A stretch of 64,000 bases of DNA from an uncultured Oscillospiraceae bacterium (GTDB lineage Bacteria; Bacillota; Clostridia; Oscillospirales; Oscillospiraceae): NCBI GenBank assembly GCA_944385415.1, contig CALWXC010000009.1, positions 38,581-102,580 of the forward strand, in the 5' to 3' direction. Positions 26,618-34,197 of the stretch are shown one piece after another. The notes beneath the pieces are model-generated. The model saw only the letters and a list, made by a program, of their open reading frames with translations. It searched no databases and was not told where the DNA came from. Made by a program: the position numbers and the translations under genes. Positions within the stretch are counted from its first letter, which is position 1. Every line of letters starts with the position of its first letter.

Positions 26618-26646
26618 ATCATATAATAGAAATGATGCGTTGTAAA
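26618..26646 (-). promoter_or_regulatory. sigma-A promoter for ireB
   Basis: On the minus strand TTTACA (26646-26641), 17-base spacer, TATGAT (26623-26618), about 30 bases before the ireB ATG. Confidence 0.75.
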
Positions 26647-26686
26647 GGAAAACTTCCACCGACACCGCCGGAAAGCTTGTCCAATC

Positions 26687-29401
26687 TCAGCGGAGCACCG
26701 CGTGTAGCTGCTCCTCCAGAGCGCCGAGGACCTTGGAAATGACGGGAGCAATGTCCTCATCGCTGAGGGTTTTGTCATCGCTCCGCAGCTCCAGGGAGAA
26801 GGCCACGGACTTTTTACCCTCGTCGATACCCTTGCCGCGGTACACATCAAAGAATGTGACTTTTCGCAGCAGGCTGCCGCCGTTGGCGGTGATGCAGTTC
26901 TCCAGAGCACCCACAGTGACAGACTCGTCGCAGACCAATGCCAGATCCCGGGTGACGGCGGGGAACTTGGGCAGGGGAACGTATTCCGGATCAGCGCCCT
27001 GGGCAGCCATCAGCTGGGAGAAATCCAGCTCAGCGCAGTAGAACTCGGCGTCTACGCCATAATTCTGAGCCACCAGGGGATGAATCTGTCCCAGCACACC
27101 GATGCGGCGGCCGCCCACAAAGACCTCAGCGCAGCGGCCGGGATGATAGGAGGGGTTGGGAACAGCGGGAGCGGCAAACTGCACGTTTTCGGCCCGCAGA
27201 TCATCGAGGATGGCTTCCACAGCGCCCTTGAGGGCATAGAAGTCCATATCGCTGCCGTAGGCGCCCATGGAAAGGACCTTCTGCTCGTTGGCTAGGCCGT
27301 CTTCCCCGCCGGACAGATAGATGCGGCCCACCTCGTAGAGCTTCACATTCTGGTTGCGATAGTTATAGTTCCGGGTCAGAATGTCCAGCATGGAGGGCAG
27401 CACCGTGGTCCGCATGATGGAGGTGTCCTCACCCAGGGGATTGAGGATTTTGAAGGACTGACGGCGGGCGTCATCCTGGGGCCAGCGGATTTTGTTGTAG
27501 CAGGTGGGGGAGATGAAAGAATAGGTGATGATTTCATCATAGCCCATGGCGCGGCACAGGCTGCCCAGGCGGCGCTCCAGCGTTTCCTCGGGAGAATAGC
27601 CGCCTAAAGTGGTCTGACCCCGCATCAACGTACAGGGGATGTTGTTGTAGCCGTAGAACCGGGCAACCTCTTCGGCCAGGTCGGCAATGCCTACCACATC
27701 GGCACGCCAGGAGGGAATCACCACATCGGCGGGGCCGTTGGGGAAATCCTTCTCCTTGGTGACAATGTTCACACGCTCCAAATATTGGTACATATCCACA
27801 GCGGGAATGTTGGTGCCAAGCAGGGCATTGACCCGGTCGGGGTCCATACGGATGGTGTGCTCCTGGGGCACATAGTTGAGAATATCAATGACGCCGTCCA
27901 GCACTTCACCGGCGCCCAGCAGTTCTACCAGCTCACAGGCACGGTCCACGGCGGGCAGGGTGTTCATGGGGTCCAGGCCCTTTTCAAACTTGGCGCTGGC
28001 CTCGGTGCGCATGCCCAGAGCCAGGGCGGCCTTGCGAATGGCGGTACCGTTGAAGTTGGCGGATTCAAAGACCACATCCACGGTGTCGTCCACGATTTCG
28101 CTGTTCTCACCACCCATGATGCCGGCCAGACCCACAGCCCGCTCGTCGTCGGCAATGACCAGCATGGAGGAATTGAGCTTGCGGACATTGCCGTCCAGGG
28201 TGGTCAGTTCCTCGCCGTCCTTGGCCCGGCGGACAATGATCTTGCCGCCCTTGACGTAGCGATAATCAAAGGCGTGCATGGGCTGGCCGTACTCCAACAT
28301 GACATAGTTGGTGATATCCACGATATTGTTGATGGGACGGACGCCCATGGAACGGAGCCGCTCCCGCATCCATTTGGGGGAGGGGGCGATCTTGACATTG
28401 CGGACCATACGGGCCGTGTACCGGGGGCACAGTTCCGGGTCGGGGGTTTCCACATCCAGCAGTTCCATCAGAGTTCCATTGCCGCCACCCTGGACCACAG
28501 GAGTGTGGATGTTCATGGGCACATCATAGGTGGCGGACACCTCCCGGGCCAGACCGATGACGGAAAGGCAGTCGGGACGGTTGGGGGTGATTTCAAACTC
28601 CACCACATGGTCGTCTGCGCCAATGATGGGCTTGATGTCGTCGCCGGGGGCAATATCCTCCTCCCGCAGCACAAAAATGCCGTCGGGGATGCAGTGAGGG
28701 AACTCCGCCTGCTGGGCGTGGAGGTCCGTCAGGGTACAGATGGCATTGTCCTTGGTGTTGTAGGCCACCAGATCATCAGCGTGGATGTTGGGGCAGATGG
28801 TATCGGTCTCGGCCGCAGAACTGCCCAGATCTACAGTGACATGGAAAGTACCGTTGCCCAGGGGCTTGCACGCCATAACCTTGGCGGCCACCACAGGACC
28901 GTAAATCTTGTGGCCCGGCTGGATGTCGGCGGGAATGGAGGGCTTTTCCTTGTCCAGGGGCTTGTAATCGCCCAGAATGGCGGCGGGGGTGATGGCAGCA
29001 TAGGGGAAATCCCGCTCGTCCAGGCCCAGCTCGGACAGCCCGCAGAACATGCCGTTGGACACAACGCCGCGCAGCTTGCCCTTCTGAATTTTCACGCCAC
29101 CGGGCAGGGTGGATTTGTGCAGGGCCACGGGCATCAGGTCGCCGGGATGGATGTTCCATGCACCGGTGACGATCTGAATGGGCTCGCTCTGGCCAGCATC
29201 CACCTGGCAGACCCACATATGGTCGGAGTCGGGATGGCGCTCCATGGACAGGAGACGCCCCACAACAACATTGGAAATCTCCGCGCCCAGGTCCTCGGTG
29301 GTCTCCACCTTGGAGCCGGAGAGGGTCATGGTTTCAGCGAACTCTTTATCATCAGCATCCACGGAGACGAACTCGCGGAGCCATTTTCTGCTCAGATTCA
29401 T
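26687..29401 (-). CDS. pheT: phenylalanyl-tRNA synthetase beta subunit
   Basis: PheT pairs with PheS to charge tRNA-Phe. At 904 residues it is about 100 longer than the usual 800. Domains in order: N-terminal segment, tRNA-binding OB-fold (about 40-130), an extra module (about 132-236), B3/B4 editing domain (about 285-480; PRYTARMVRNVKI), B5 domain, the catalytic-like core (GYDEIITYSF) and the C-terminal anticodon-binding FDX-ACB domain (PKFPAVTRDLALV). The extra module, rather than any frameshift, accounts for the added length; the frame is intact. It follows pheS by 18 bases. Confidence 0.95.
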   Translation of the reverse strand: MNLSRKWLREFVSVDADDKEFAETMTLSGSKVETTEDLGAEISNVVVGRLLSMERHPDSDHMWVCQVDAGQSEPIQIVTGAWNIHPGDLMPVALHKSTLPGGVKIQKGKLRGVVSNGMFCGLSELGLDERDFPYAAITPAAILGDYKPLDKEKPSIPADIQPGHKIYGPVVAAKVMACKPLGNGTFHVTVDLGSSAAETDTICPNIHADDLVAYNTKDNAICTLTDLHAQQAEFPHCIPDGIFVLREEDIAPGDDIKPIIGADDHVVEFEITPNRPDCLSVIGLAREVSATYDVPMNIHTPVVQGGGNGTLMELLDVETPDPELCPRYTARMVRNVKIAPSPKWMRERLRSMGVRPINNIVDITNYVMLEYGQPMHAFDYRYVKGGKIIVRRAKDGEELTTLDGNVRKLNSSMLVIADDERAVGLAGIMGGENSEIVDDTVDVVFESANFNGTAIRKAALALGMRTEASAKFEKGLDPMNTLPAVDRACELVELLGAGEVLDGVIDILNYVPQEHTIRMDPDRVNALLGTNIPAVDMYQYLERVNIVTKEKDFPNGPADVVIPSWRADVVGIADLAEEVARFYGYNNIPCTLMRGQTTLGGYSPEETLERRLGSLCRAMGYDEIITYSFISPTCYNKIRWPQDDARRQSFKILNPLGEDTSIMRTTVLPSMLDILTRNYNYRNQNVKLYEVGRIYLSGGEDGLANEQKVLSMGAYGSDMDFYALKGAVEAILDDLRAENVQFAAPAVPNPSYHPGRCAEVFVGGRRIGVLGQIHPLVAQNYGVDAEFYCAELDFSQLMAAQGADPEYVPLPKFPAVTRDLALVCDESVTVGALENCITANGGSLLRKVTFFDVYRGKGIDEGKKSVAFSLELRSDDKTLSDEDIAPVISKVLGALEEQLHAVLR

Positions 29402-29419
29402 GTTTCCTACGCTCCCTTC

Positions 29420-30445
29420 TTAAAACTGCTCCAGGAACCGCACGTCGTTCTCGAAGATCAGACGCAGGTCGGCGATCTTGAAGCGGCGCATGGCGGTGCG
29501 CTCTAGGCCGATGCCGAAGGCCCAGCCGGAATACTCGTTGGGGTCGATGCCGCTCATCTCCAGCACTCTGGGGTGGATCATACCGGCGCCCAGGAGTTCA
29601 ATCCAGCCCTCGCCCTTGCAGGTGGGACAGCCCACGCCGCCGCACTTATGGCACTGGACATCCATCTCACAGGAGGGCTCGGTAAAGGGGAAGTGGTGGG
29701 GACGGAAACGGGTCTTGGTGCCCTTGCCGTAGAGCTGCTCCACAACGGTGTTGAGGGTGCCTTTCAGATCGGCCATGGTGACGTTCTTGTCAATGACCAT
29801 GCCCTCCACCTGATGGAACATGGGGGAGTGGGTGGCGTCCACCTCGTCCTTGCGGTAGACGCGGCCGGGGGCGATGATGCGGATGGGCAGCTCCATGGTG
29901 TCCATGGCCCGGACCTGCATGGGGCTGGTCTGGGACCGCAGCATCACACGGCTGTCGGTATCAAAATAAAAGGTATCGGACCAGTCGCGGGAGGGATGGC
30001 CCTCTTCAGCGTTAAGGCGGTCAAAGTTCAGCTCCGCCAGCTCCACCTCGGGACCGTCCAGCACCGTGAAGCCCATACCGATAAAGATTTCCTTGATTTC
30101 ATCCAGGGCGATATACATGGGATGCCGATGGCCGATTTTGGCCTCGGTGCCGGGGACCGTCACATCCAGGGCTTCGTTCAGAAGCCGCTGCTCCAATGCC
30201 TTGGCCACCAGTTCCTTTTTGGCGGTCTCCATGGCGGACTCAATGGCGGCGCGGACATCGTTGGCAATCTGACCCATGACAGGGCGCTCCTCTGCGGAGA
30301 GCTTGCCCATTTGCTTCAAAACGGCAGTCAGTTCACCCTTTTTGCCGAGAAAGCGGACCCGCAGTTCTTCCAGCTGGGCCGGATCGGCGGCAGCGGCCAC
30401 GGCGTCCAGTGCTTGGCGACGGATCGATTCAAGCTGTTCTTTCAT
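29420..30445 (-). CDS. pheS: phenylalanyl-tRNA synthetase alpha subunit
   Basis: The 341-residue class II catalytic subunit starts at the ATG at 30445 after AAGGAGAACGACT. Motif 2 (FRPHHFPFTEPSCEMDV) and motif 3 (GWAFGIGLERTAM) are clear, as is the N-terminal coiled coil that contacts tRNA. An insertion typical of bacterial PheS with four cysteines (CHKCGGVGCPTCKGEG) may bind zinc. Expression is governed by the upstream Phe T-box leader, and pheT follows in the same unit. Confidence 0.97.
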   Translation of the reverse strand: MKEQLESIRRQALDAVAAAADPAQLEELRVRFLGKKGELTAVLKQMGKLSAEERPVMGQIANDVRAAIESAMETAKKELVAKALEQRLLNEALDVTVPGTEAKIGHRHPMYIALDEIKEIFIGMGFTVLDGPEVELAELNFDRLNAEEGHPSRDWSDTFYFDTDSRVMLRSQTSPMQVRAMDTMELPIRIIAPGRVYRKDEVDATHSPMFHQVEGMVIDKNVTMADLKGTLNTVVEQLYGKGTKTRFRPHHFPFTEPSCEMDVQCHKCGGVGCPTCKGEGWIELLGAGMIHPRVLEMSGIDPNEYSGWAFGIGLERTAMRRFKIADLRLIFENDVRFLEQF

Positions 30446-30485
30446 AGTCGTTCTCCTTATCATCAAACTGTGGCGGTCAAAGGCA

Positions 30486-30725
30486 ATAAAAAGAGCCTCC
30501 GTCCCCATGGGGACGAAAGCTATGCTTCCGCGGTACCACCCGCAATTCGCCTGACAGCGCACTTGAAACCCTTAACGGAGTGACCCGGCCCGCTCTACCA
30601 CCCGTGTGGGGCTTCAAGGGGCAGCTCCCGGGAGAAGGCCTTCCATCGAACAGGGAACCTTTCCAGCAGCCGGTCCTCTCTGTGCCTGTTCCGACGATGG
30701 GCGGCAGCCCGTTCATCGCTTTTTT
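30486..30725 (-). promoter_or_regulatory. T-box riboswitch, phenylalanine-specific
   Basis: On the minus strand the leader shows AGAGAG (30681-30676), a specifier TTC (30636-30634, before TCCCGGGAGC) that reads phenylalanine, and the T-box GGTGGTACCGCGGAA (about 30541-30526). The terminator is AGCTTTCGTCCCC paired with GGGGACGGAGGCT and then a T-run (plus-strand 30521-30488). The rest of the 414-base gap between pheS and the next gene holds the promoter and the start region of the divergent gene. Confidence 0.93.
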
Positions 30726-30738
30726 CATATCAAATGGT

Positions 30739-30767
30739 ATTTTAGCACAGGCGGTTAAAAGATGCAA
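30739..30767 (-). promoter_or_regulatory. sigma-A promoter of the pheST leader
   Basis: On the minus strand TTGCAT (30767-30762), 17-base spacer, TAAAAT (30744-30739). Confidence 0.8.
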
Positions 30768-30778
30768 CATCCAAAATG

Positions 30779-30806
30779 GAATAAACCGTGGACATTCGCA
30801 TAAATA
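30779..30806 (+). promoter_or_regulatory. possible sigma-E-like promoter for the lipoprotein gene
   Basis: GAATAAA (30779-30785), 13 bases, CATAAATA (30799-30806). Compared with the Bacillus sigma-E pattern (kmATATT, 13-14, CATACAHT) it matches 9 or 10 of 15 positions, so it is only suggestive. No good sigma-A promoter is seen on this strand. Confidence 0.3.
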
Positions 30807-30859
30807 TCCTTGCAGATGGGACACGCTGTGTCCCCGGTGGATCAGCGGAGGTGAAAACC

Positions 30860-31435
30860 ATGAAAAAAATCTGGAAAGGGGCCGTGGCGGCGGGACTTTG
30901 CATGACACTGACGGCCTGCGGTGGTGAGGAGACATTACCGGTGCAGGAGGCGCTGTCGTTCCGCACCGATCTGCTGGCGGCGGATCAATGCAGCTTTACC
31001 GCCCAGGTGACGGCAGACTATGGAGAACGGGCCTATACCTTTGGTCTGGACTGCATCTACGAGCCCCGGAATGACCGGGCGGAACTGACGGTGACGGAGC
31101 CGGAGTCCATCGCCGGTATCACGGCGACCATGGAGGGGACAGACGGTACGGTGGCCTTTGACGGCACGGCCTTGGAACTGGGCACTCTGGCCAGCGGGAA
31201 GACGGCGCCCATGGCGCTGCCGCAGCTGTTGGGGCAGGCGTGGACCGGCGGATATATCGAATCCCAGACAGCGGCGGACAGCGGGTTCCTGGTGACGTAT
31301 CAGGTGGGGTATGAACAGGACGCACTGACGGTGTACACGGCATTTGACGAAGCGGGCGTACCCCTGTGGGCCGAGGTCTATGATGAAAGTGTCTGCGTAT
31401 TGCAGGCGGAACTTTCTGATTTTTCCATGAAATAA
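30860..31435 (+). CDS. lipoprotein, LolA/GerS-like
   Basis: The 191-residue protein has a lipoprotein signal peptide (GLCMTLTACGG, lipid-modified Cys near residue 19), so it should be anchored on the outer membrane face. The rest is rich in beta-strand pattern (SFTAQVTADYGER, LDCIYEPRNDRAEL, MEGTDGTVAFDGT), like LolA-fold carrier proteins and the Clostridioides germination lipoprotein GerS. The GerS comparison is from fold-like pattern only. The start at 30860 follows GGAGGTGAAAACC; earlier frame lacks a signal peptide. Confidence 0.65.
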   Translation: MKKIWKGAVAAGLCMTLTACGGEETLPVQEALSFRTDLLAADQCSFTAQVTADYGERAYTFGLDCIYEPRNDRAELTVTEPESIAGITATMEGTDGTVAFDGTALELGTLASGKTAPMALPQLLGQAWTGGYIESQTAADSGFLVTYQVGYEQDALTVYTAFDEAGVPLWAEVYDESVCVLQAELSDFSMK

Positions 31436-31527
31436 CAGGGTCCGACGAAACAGGACAGACATAGAATGATGCGGGAGCCGAGGAACGGTATAGATTCGGT
31501 CACTGCGTGGGAGAATATGGTTGACCA

Positions 31528-31559
31528 CGTTACATACCGCTTCACAGGGGTGTGTAACG
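31528..31559 (+). repeat. inverted repeat in the mazF leader
   Basis: CGTTACATACC (31528-31538) and GGTGTGTAACG (31549-31559) form an 11-bp inverted repeat with one mismatch (G-U as RNA) and a 10-base loop. The left arm contains TACAT (31531-31535). Confidence 0.7.
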
Positions 31560-31591
31560 CTGGGAACATTTTTTCGCGGAGTGTGAAGCCT

Positions 31592-31945
31592 ATGGATACC
31601 AACGTGAAACGCGGCGACATTTTTTACGCCGACCTGAGCCCAGTCGTGGGCAGTGAGCAGGGCGGGACCCGCCCGGTGCTCATCGTGCAGAATGATATGG
31701 GAAACCGCCACTCACCGACGGTGATCGCGGCGGCCATCACCAGTCAGACGGGAAAAGCCAAGCTGCCGACGCACATCGATCTGGCAGGCCACAATGTGGG
31801 CCTGACGAAGGATTCGGTGGTGCTGCTGGAACAGATCCGGACCATTGACAAGCGACGGCTGCGGGAACATATGGGACGGCTGGACCCGGAACTGATGGAT
31901 CGGGTGGACTCGGCCATCGCGGTCAGTTTTGGCTTGCGCAACTGA
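31592..31945 (+). CDS. MazF/EndoA family endoribonuclease toxin
   Basis: The 117-residue protein carries the MazF/PemK fold signature VKRGDIFYADLSPVVGSEQGG-type opening, then RPVLIVQND and VLLEQIRTIDK. Firmicutes relatives cut mRNA at UACAU-like sites. The ATG at 31592 gives the standard N-terminus; the frame is open further upstream to 31466 but that sequence is unlike the family. No MazE-type antitoxin gene is found in the 156 bases upstream or just downstream, which is unusual because EndoA is normally preceded by EndoAI. Confidence 0.9.
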   Translation: MDTNVKRGDIFYADLSPVVGSEQGGTRPVLIVQNDMGNRHSPTVIAAAITSQTGKAKLPTHIDLAGHNVGLTKDSVVLLEQIRTIDKRRLREHMGRLDPELMDRVDSAIAVSFGLRN

Positions 31946-31962
31946 GGGATTTCCGCTATAAT
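31934..31962 (+). promoter_or_regulatory. sigma-A promoter for the 166-residue membrane-anchored protein
   Basis: TTGCGC (31934-31939), 17-base spacer, TATAAT (31957-31962). The -35 lies in the last codons of mazF. Confidence 0.8.
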
Positions 31963-31986
31963 CAAACTATCGACACCATAGTTTGA
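31962..31986. promoter_or_regulatory. perfect dyad at the transcription start (operator candidate)
   Basis: TCAAACTAT (31962-31970), 7 bases, ATAGTTTGA (31978-31986). The first half begins at the last base of the -10 hexamer and the expected start point (about 31969) falls within the dyad, as in repressor operators. Confidence 0.6.
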
Positions 31987-31999
31987 GAGGGAACCATCC

Positions 32000-32500
32000 A
32001 TGAAACAACATCGCATCTGTCTGAAAATTTTCGGCATTGCCGTGGCTGTCACAGCGGTTGTGGGCCTGACCATGGCCGTCTCCGGCAATAATACCGCATC
32101 GGACCCCCTGGTGAGTCTCAGCTATCTGACTGGGACGTACCGGACCAATCTCCTCAAGGACGTGGAAGCCGATATCCAGGCGGAAAGTCAGAAGCTGTCG
32201 TCCAACTTTTCCCAGCAGGTTTCCGATTTGAAAGGGACCATGAGCGGCCAGACGGTGACGGCGGAGGAGAACGACTTCTCTACCCACTCTCTGACGGCCG
32301 GACAGCAGTTTACCGTTCAGGCCGGCGGGGAAGTGCTGGTGCTCAGCGGTACGGTCAAAGCGGTGGGCAGCGGTCTCACGGACGTGACCGCCGGCACAGC
32401 GGTTTCCGCCGGCGGCAGCCTGACGGCCAACCACCTGTATGTAGCTGGTGCTGACTGTGTCCTGGAGGCCACCGGCACGGCCAAGCTGTTGGCAAAGTAA
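32000..32500 (+). CDS. membrane-anchored or secreted protein of unknown function
   Basis: The 166-residue protein has a basic N-terminus and a hydrophobic helix (residues 10-28: IFGIAVAVTAVVGLTMAVS) that could be a signal anchor, a short coiled-coil stretch (about 52-80, VEADIQAESQKLSSNFSQQV) and a Gly/Ala/Thr-rich beta-like C-terminal region. No family is recognised. GAGAGGGAACCATCC precedes the ATG. It has its own promoter with an overlapping dyad. The next gene starts 59 bases downstream of its stop. Confidence 0.6.
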   Translation: MKQHRICLKIFGIAVAVTAVVGLTMAVSGNNTASDPLVSLSYLTGTYRTNLLKDVEADIQAESQKLSSNFSQQVSDLKGTMSGQTVTAEENDFSTHSLTAGQQFTVQAGGEVLVLSGTVKAVGSGLTDVTAGTAVSAGGSLTANHLYVAGADCVLEATGTAKLLAK

Positions 32501-32512
32501 TGGAATATCCAG

Positions 32513-32554
32513 ACACCTCCCGCATATCCATGGAACATGGAGAACGGGAGGTGT
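32513..32554 (+). promoter_or_regulatory. hairpin that pairs with the ribosome binding site of the next gene
   Basis: ACACCTCCCG (32513-32522) and CGGGAGGTGT (32545-32554) make a perfect 10-bp stem; within the loop CCATG (32528-32532) pairs with CATGG (32536-32540). The right arm contains GGGAGGTG, the Shine-Dalgarno sequence for the ATG at 32560. A weak terminator role (TTTTG after the stem) is the alternative. Confidence 0.65.
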
Positions 32555-32559
32555 TTTGT

Positions 32560-33057
32560 ATGGAACGAGAAATTCCCATGCGTTACGGCGGCGATACCGT
32601 CGGCCATGCCACAGTGACGCGGGAAGGTCTGTATCATCGGGTACGCTGTGTCTGCGAAGCCGTGTCCCCGGAGGTCCTGCGGGCCTACGGCACAGTGGAC
32701 GGGCAGGACGTGCTCCTGGGTGTGCTGATGCCGGAGGGAGGACAGCTGACACTGGACCGGCGGTTTGCCTGCTCAGCCTGTCCGCTGGACCGGCTGGAGA
32801 CGGTGAACGTCGGCGGACCGCCCGGCGCATGGCAGCCATGGCAGGGGGCCGTGGGACCGGTGACGGTGACGGGTGGCCGTGCCAGACAGTCCAACGGGAA
32901 ACTTTTGTTGGCGCTGCCGTATCATCACGGAGAGCCGGTGGATTATCTGCCGGTGCTGCGGTACTGTACGCCCACGGAGCTGGAGGGACGGACCTGGATG
33001 GTCCTGGACACGGATCAGCTGCCGGAGGAATGGCGGCCCAGGCCGGAATCATCATAA
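32560..33057 (+). CDS. hypothetical protein
   Basis: The start at 32560 is chosen because GGGAGGTG lies seven bases upstream; ATGs at 32500 and 32530 have no such site. The 165-residue product is soluble with no signal peptide and a strand-rich pattern (RYGGDTVGHATVTREGLYHRVRC; later GPVTVTGGRARQSNGKL). It contains a CSAC pair (about residue 73) that could bind metal. I do not recognise the family. It follows the membrane-anchored protein gene and is closed by a strong terminator. Confidence 0.6.
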   Translation: MEREIPMRYGGDTVGHATVTREGLYHRVRCVCEAVSPEVLRAYGTVDGQDVLLGVLMPEGGQLTLDRRFACSACPLDRLETVNVGGPPGAWQPWQGAVGPVTVTGGRARQSNGKLLLALPYHHGEPVDYLPVLRYCTPTELEGRTWMVLDTDQLPEEWRPRPESS

Positions 33058-33099
33058 AAAAACGGATGCTGTACCGTTGCGGGACAGCATCCGTTTTTT
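33056..33099. terminator. symmetric terminator between converging genes
   Basis: AACGGATGCTGT pairs with ACAGCATCCGTT, with a long A-run on the left and six T on the right. It overlaps the last codon of the plus-strand gene and serves both strands. Confidence 0.92.
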
Positions 33100-33111
33100 A
33101 TGTTGCAACGC

Positions 33112-34197
33112 TTAGTTGAGAATGCGGCGGGCGGCTGCGAAGTGGTTGTAGTAGTAACCGGACGTGATGGTATCCACGGTGACGCCGCGGGTGGTGTTGG
33201 CGGCGTGGACCATCTTACCGTCGCCGATGTAAATACCAACGTGGGTGATCCAGGCGCTGGAGGAGTAGGTGTTGCTGAAGCAGATCAGGTCGCCGGGCTG
33301 CAGCTGGTTGAAGGACACAGAGACGCCGTTTTTCACCTGATCATCGGCCACACGGTTGATGGAGTAGCCGAAGTGTGCGTAGACATACTTGGTGAAGCCG
33401 GAGCAGTCGAATACCGTCGGTCCGTTTCCGCCGAAGACGTAGTCGCAGCCTACAAAACCCAGCGCGTAGCTGACCAGCTGCGCAGCTTCGGAGGAAGCGG
33501 CTTCTTCCTTGGCGGCCTCTTCCAGCTTTTTGACCTCTTCTTCCGTCAACCAGTCAGTGTTCAGAAATGCCTGAGCATTTTTATAGCACCGCAGGAACAT
33601 GATAATGGCCTGCTGACGGGAGGTGGTGCTGGTGGGGTCCAGATAGGTGGCATTGCCTGCTGTGGTGCCGCCGACAATACCCAGACCGACGACTTCCTGT
33701 GCAGCGGACTCTGCCCAGGTGCCGACTTCATTGCGGTCGATAAAACCGGCCAGATAATCCTTGGTCAAATGAATGGGCATGTTGACACAGCGGTTGAGGT
33801 TGGAAATGATGACGAAAAATTCCTGTCTCGTCAGCAGCTGATTGGGACGGAATGTACCGTCGGGATAACCGCCCACGATGCCGATTTCATAGGCGGCGCA
33901 GACCAGGGGGTCGTTGGTATCGGTAAAGTAATCGGTACGGTTGGGGTGGGGGGTGTTACCGGTGAGCTTTTCATAAGCCAGAGTGGCGATGTAGCACATC
34001 TCCATACGGTTGATGTCAATGCTCATATCGGAATTGGCCAGGGCGTCGGGCAGCAGGTCCAGCATCTGAGCTTCGTTCAGGTCGGAGAGGGCCCAGTCAC
34101 TGGCATTGGTGAAGGCCAGAGCGGGCATGGACAGGGACAGAACAGCGGCCAGCGTCAAAAGCAGCGCTGCACCGCGGCGAAACAGTGTTTTGATCAT
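33112..34197 (-). CDS. secreted SLH-domain NlpC/P60 peptidase
   Basis: The 361-residue protein has a signal peptide (ending MPALA), two to three S-layer homology repeats (about 35-220; VGGYPDGTFRPNQLLTRQE is diagnostic), a charged coiled linker (TEEEVKKLEEAAKEEAA) and a C-terminal NlpC/P60 domain with Cys in TVFDCSGFTKYVY and His in ITHVGIYIGD. SLH repeats bind secondary wall polymers, so it is probably wall-anchored. The ATG at 34197 shares one base with the exoA stop (TGATG) and follows AAGGAGGATACACTG. Confidence 0.93.
   Translation of the reverse strand: MIKTLFRRGAALLLTLAAVLSLSMPALAFTNASDWALSDLNEAQMLDLLPDALANSDMSIDINRMEMCYIATLAYEKLTGNTPHPNRTDYFTDTNDPLVCAAYEIGIVGGYPDGTFRPNQLLTRQEFFVIISNLNRCVNMPIHLTKDYLAGFIDRNEVGTWAESAAQEVVGLGIVGGTTAGNATYLDPTSTTSRQQAIIMFLRCYKNAQAFLNTDWLTEEEVKKLEEAAKEEAASSEAAQLVSYALGFVGCDYVFGGNGPTVFDCSGFTKYVYAHFGYSINRVADDQVKNGVSVSFNQLQPGDLICFSNTYSSSAWITHVGIYIGDGKMVHAANTTRGVTVDTITSGYYYNHFAAARRILN

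Noticed and set aside
27785..29506. Open frame of 573 codons on the plus strand opposite pheT, rich in Gly, His and Val
   Set aside because: It mirrors the codon bias of pheT; the composition is unlike a real protein and there is no ribosome binding site or promoter.
29629..29690. Cysteine cluster in pheS as a sign of a fused zinc-finger protein
   Set aside because: Similar four-cysteine inserts occur in ordinary bacterial PheS; the protein has normal length and motifs.
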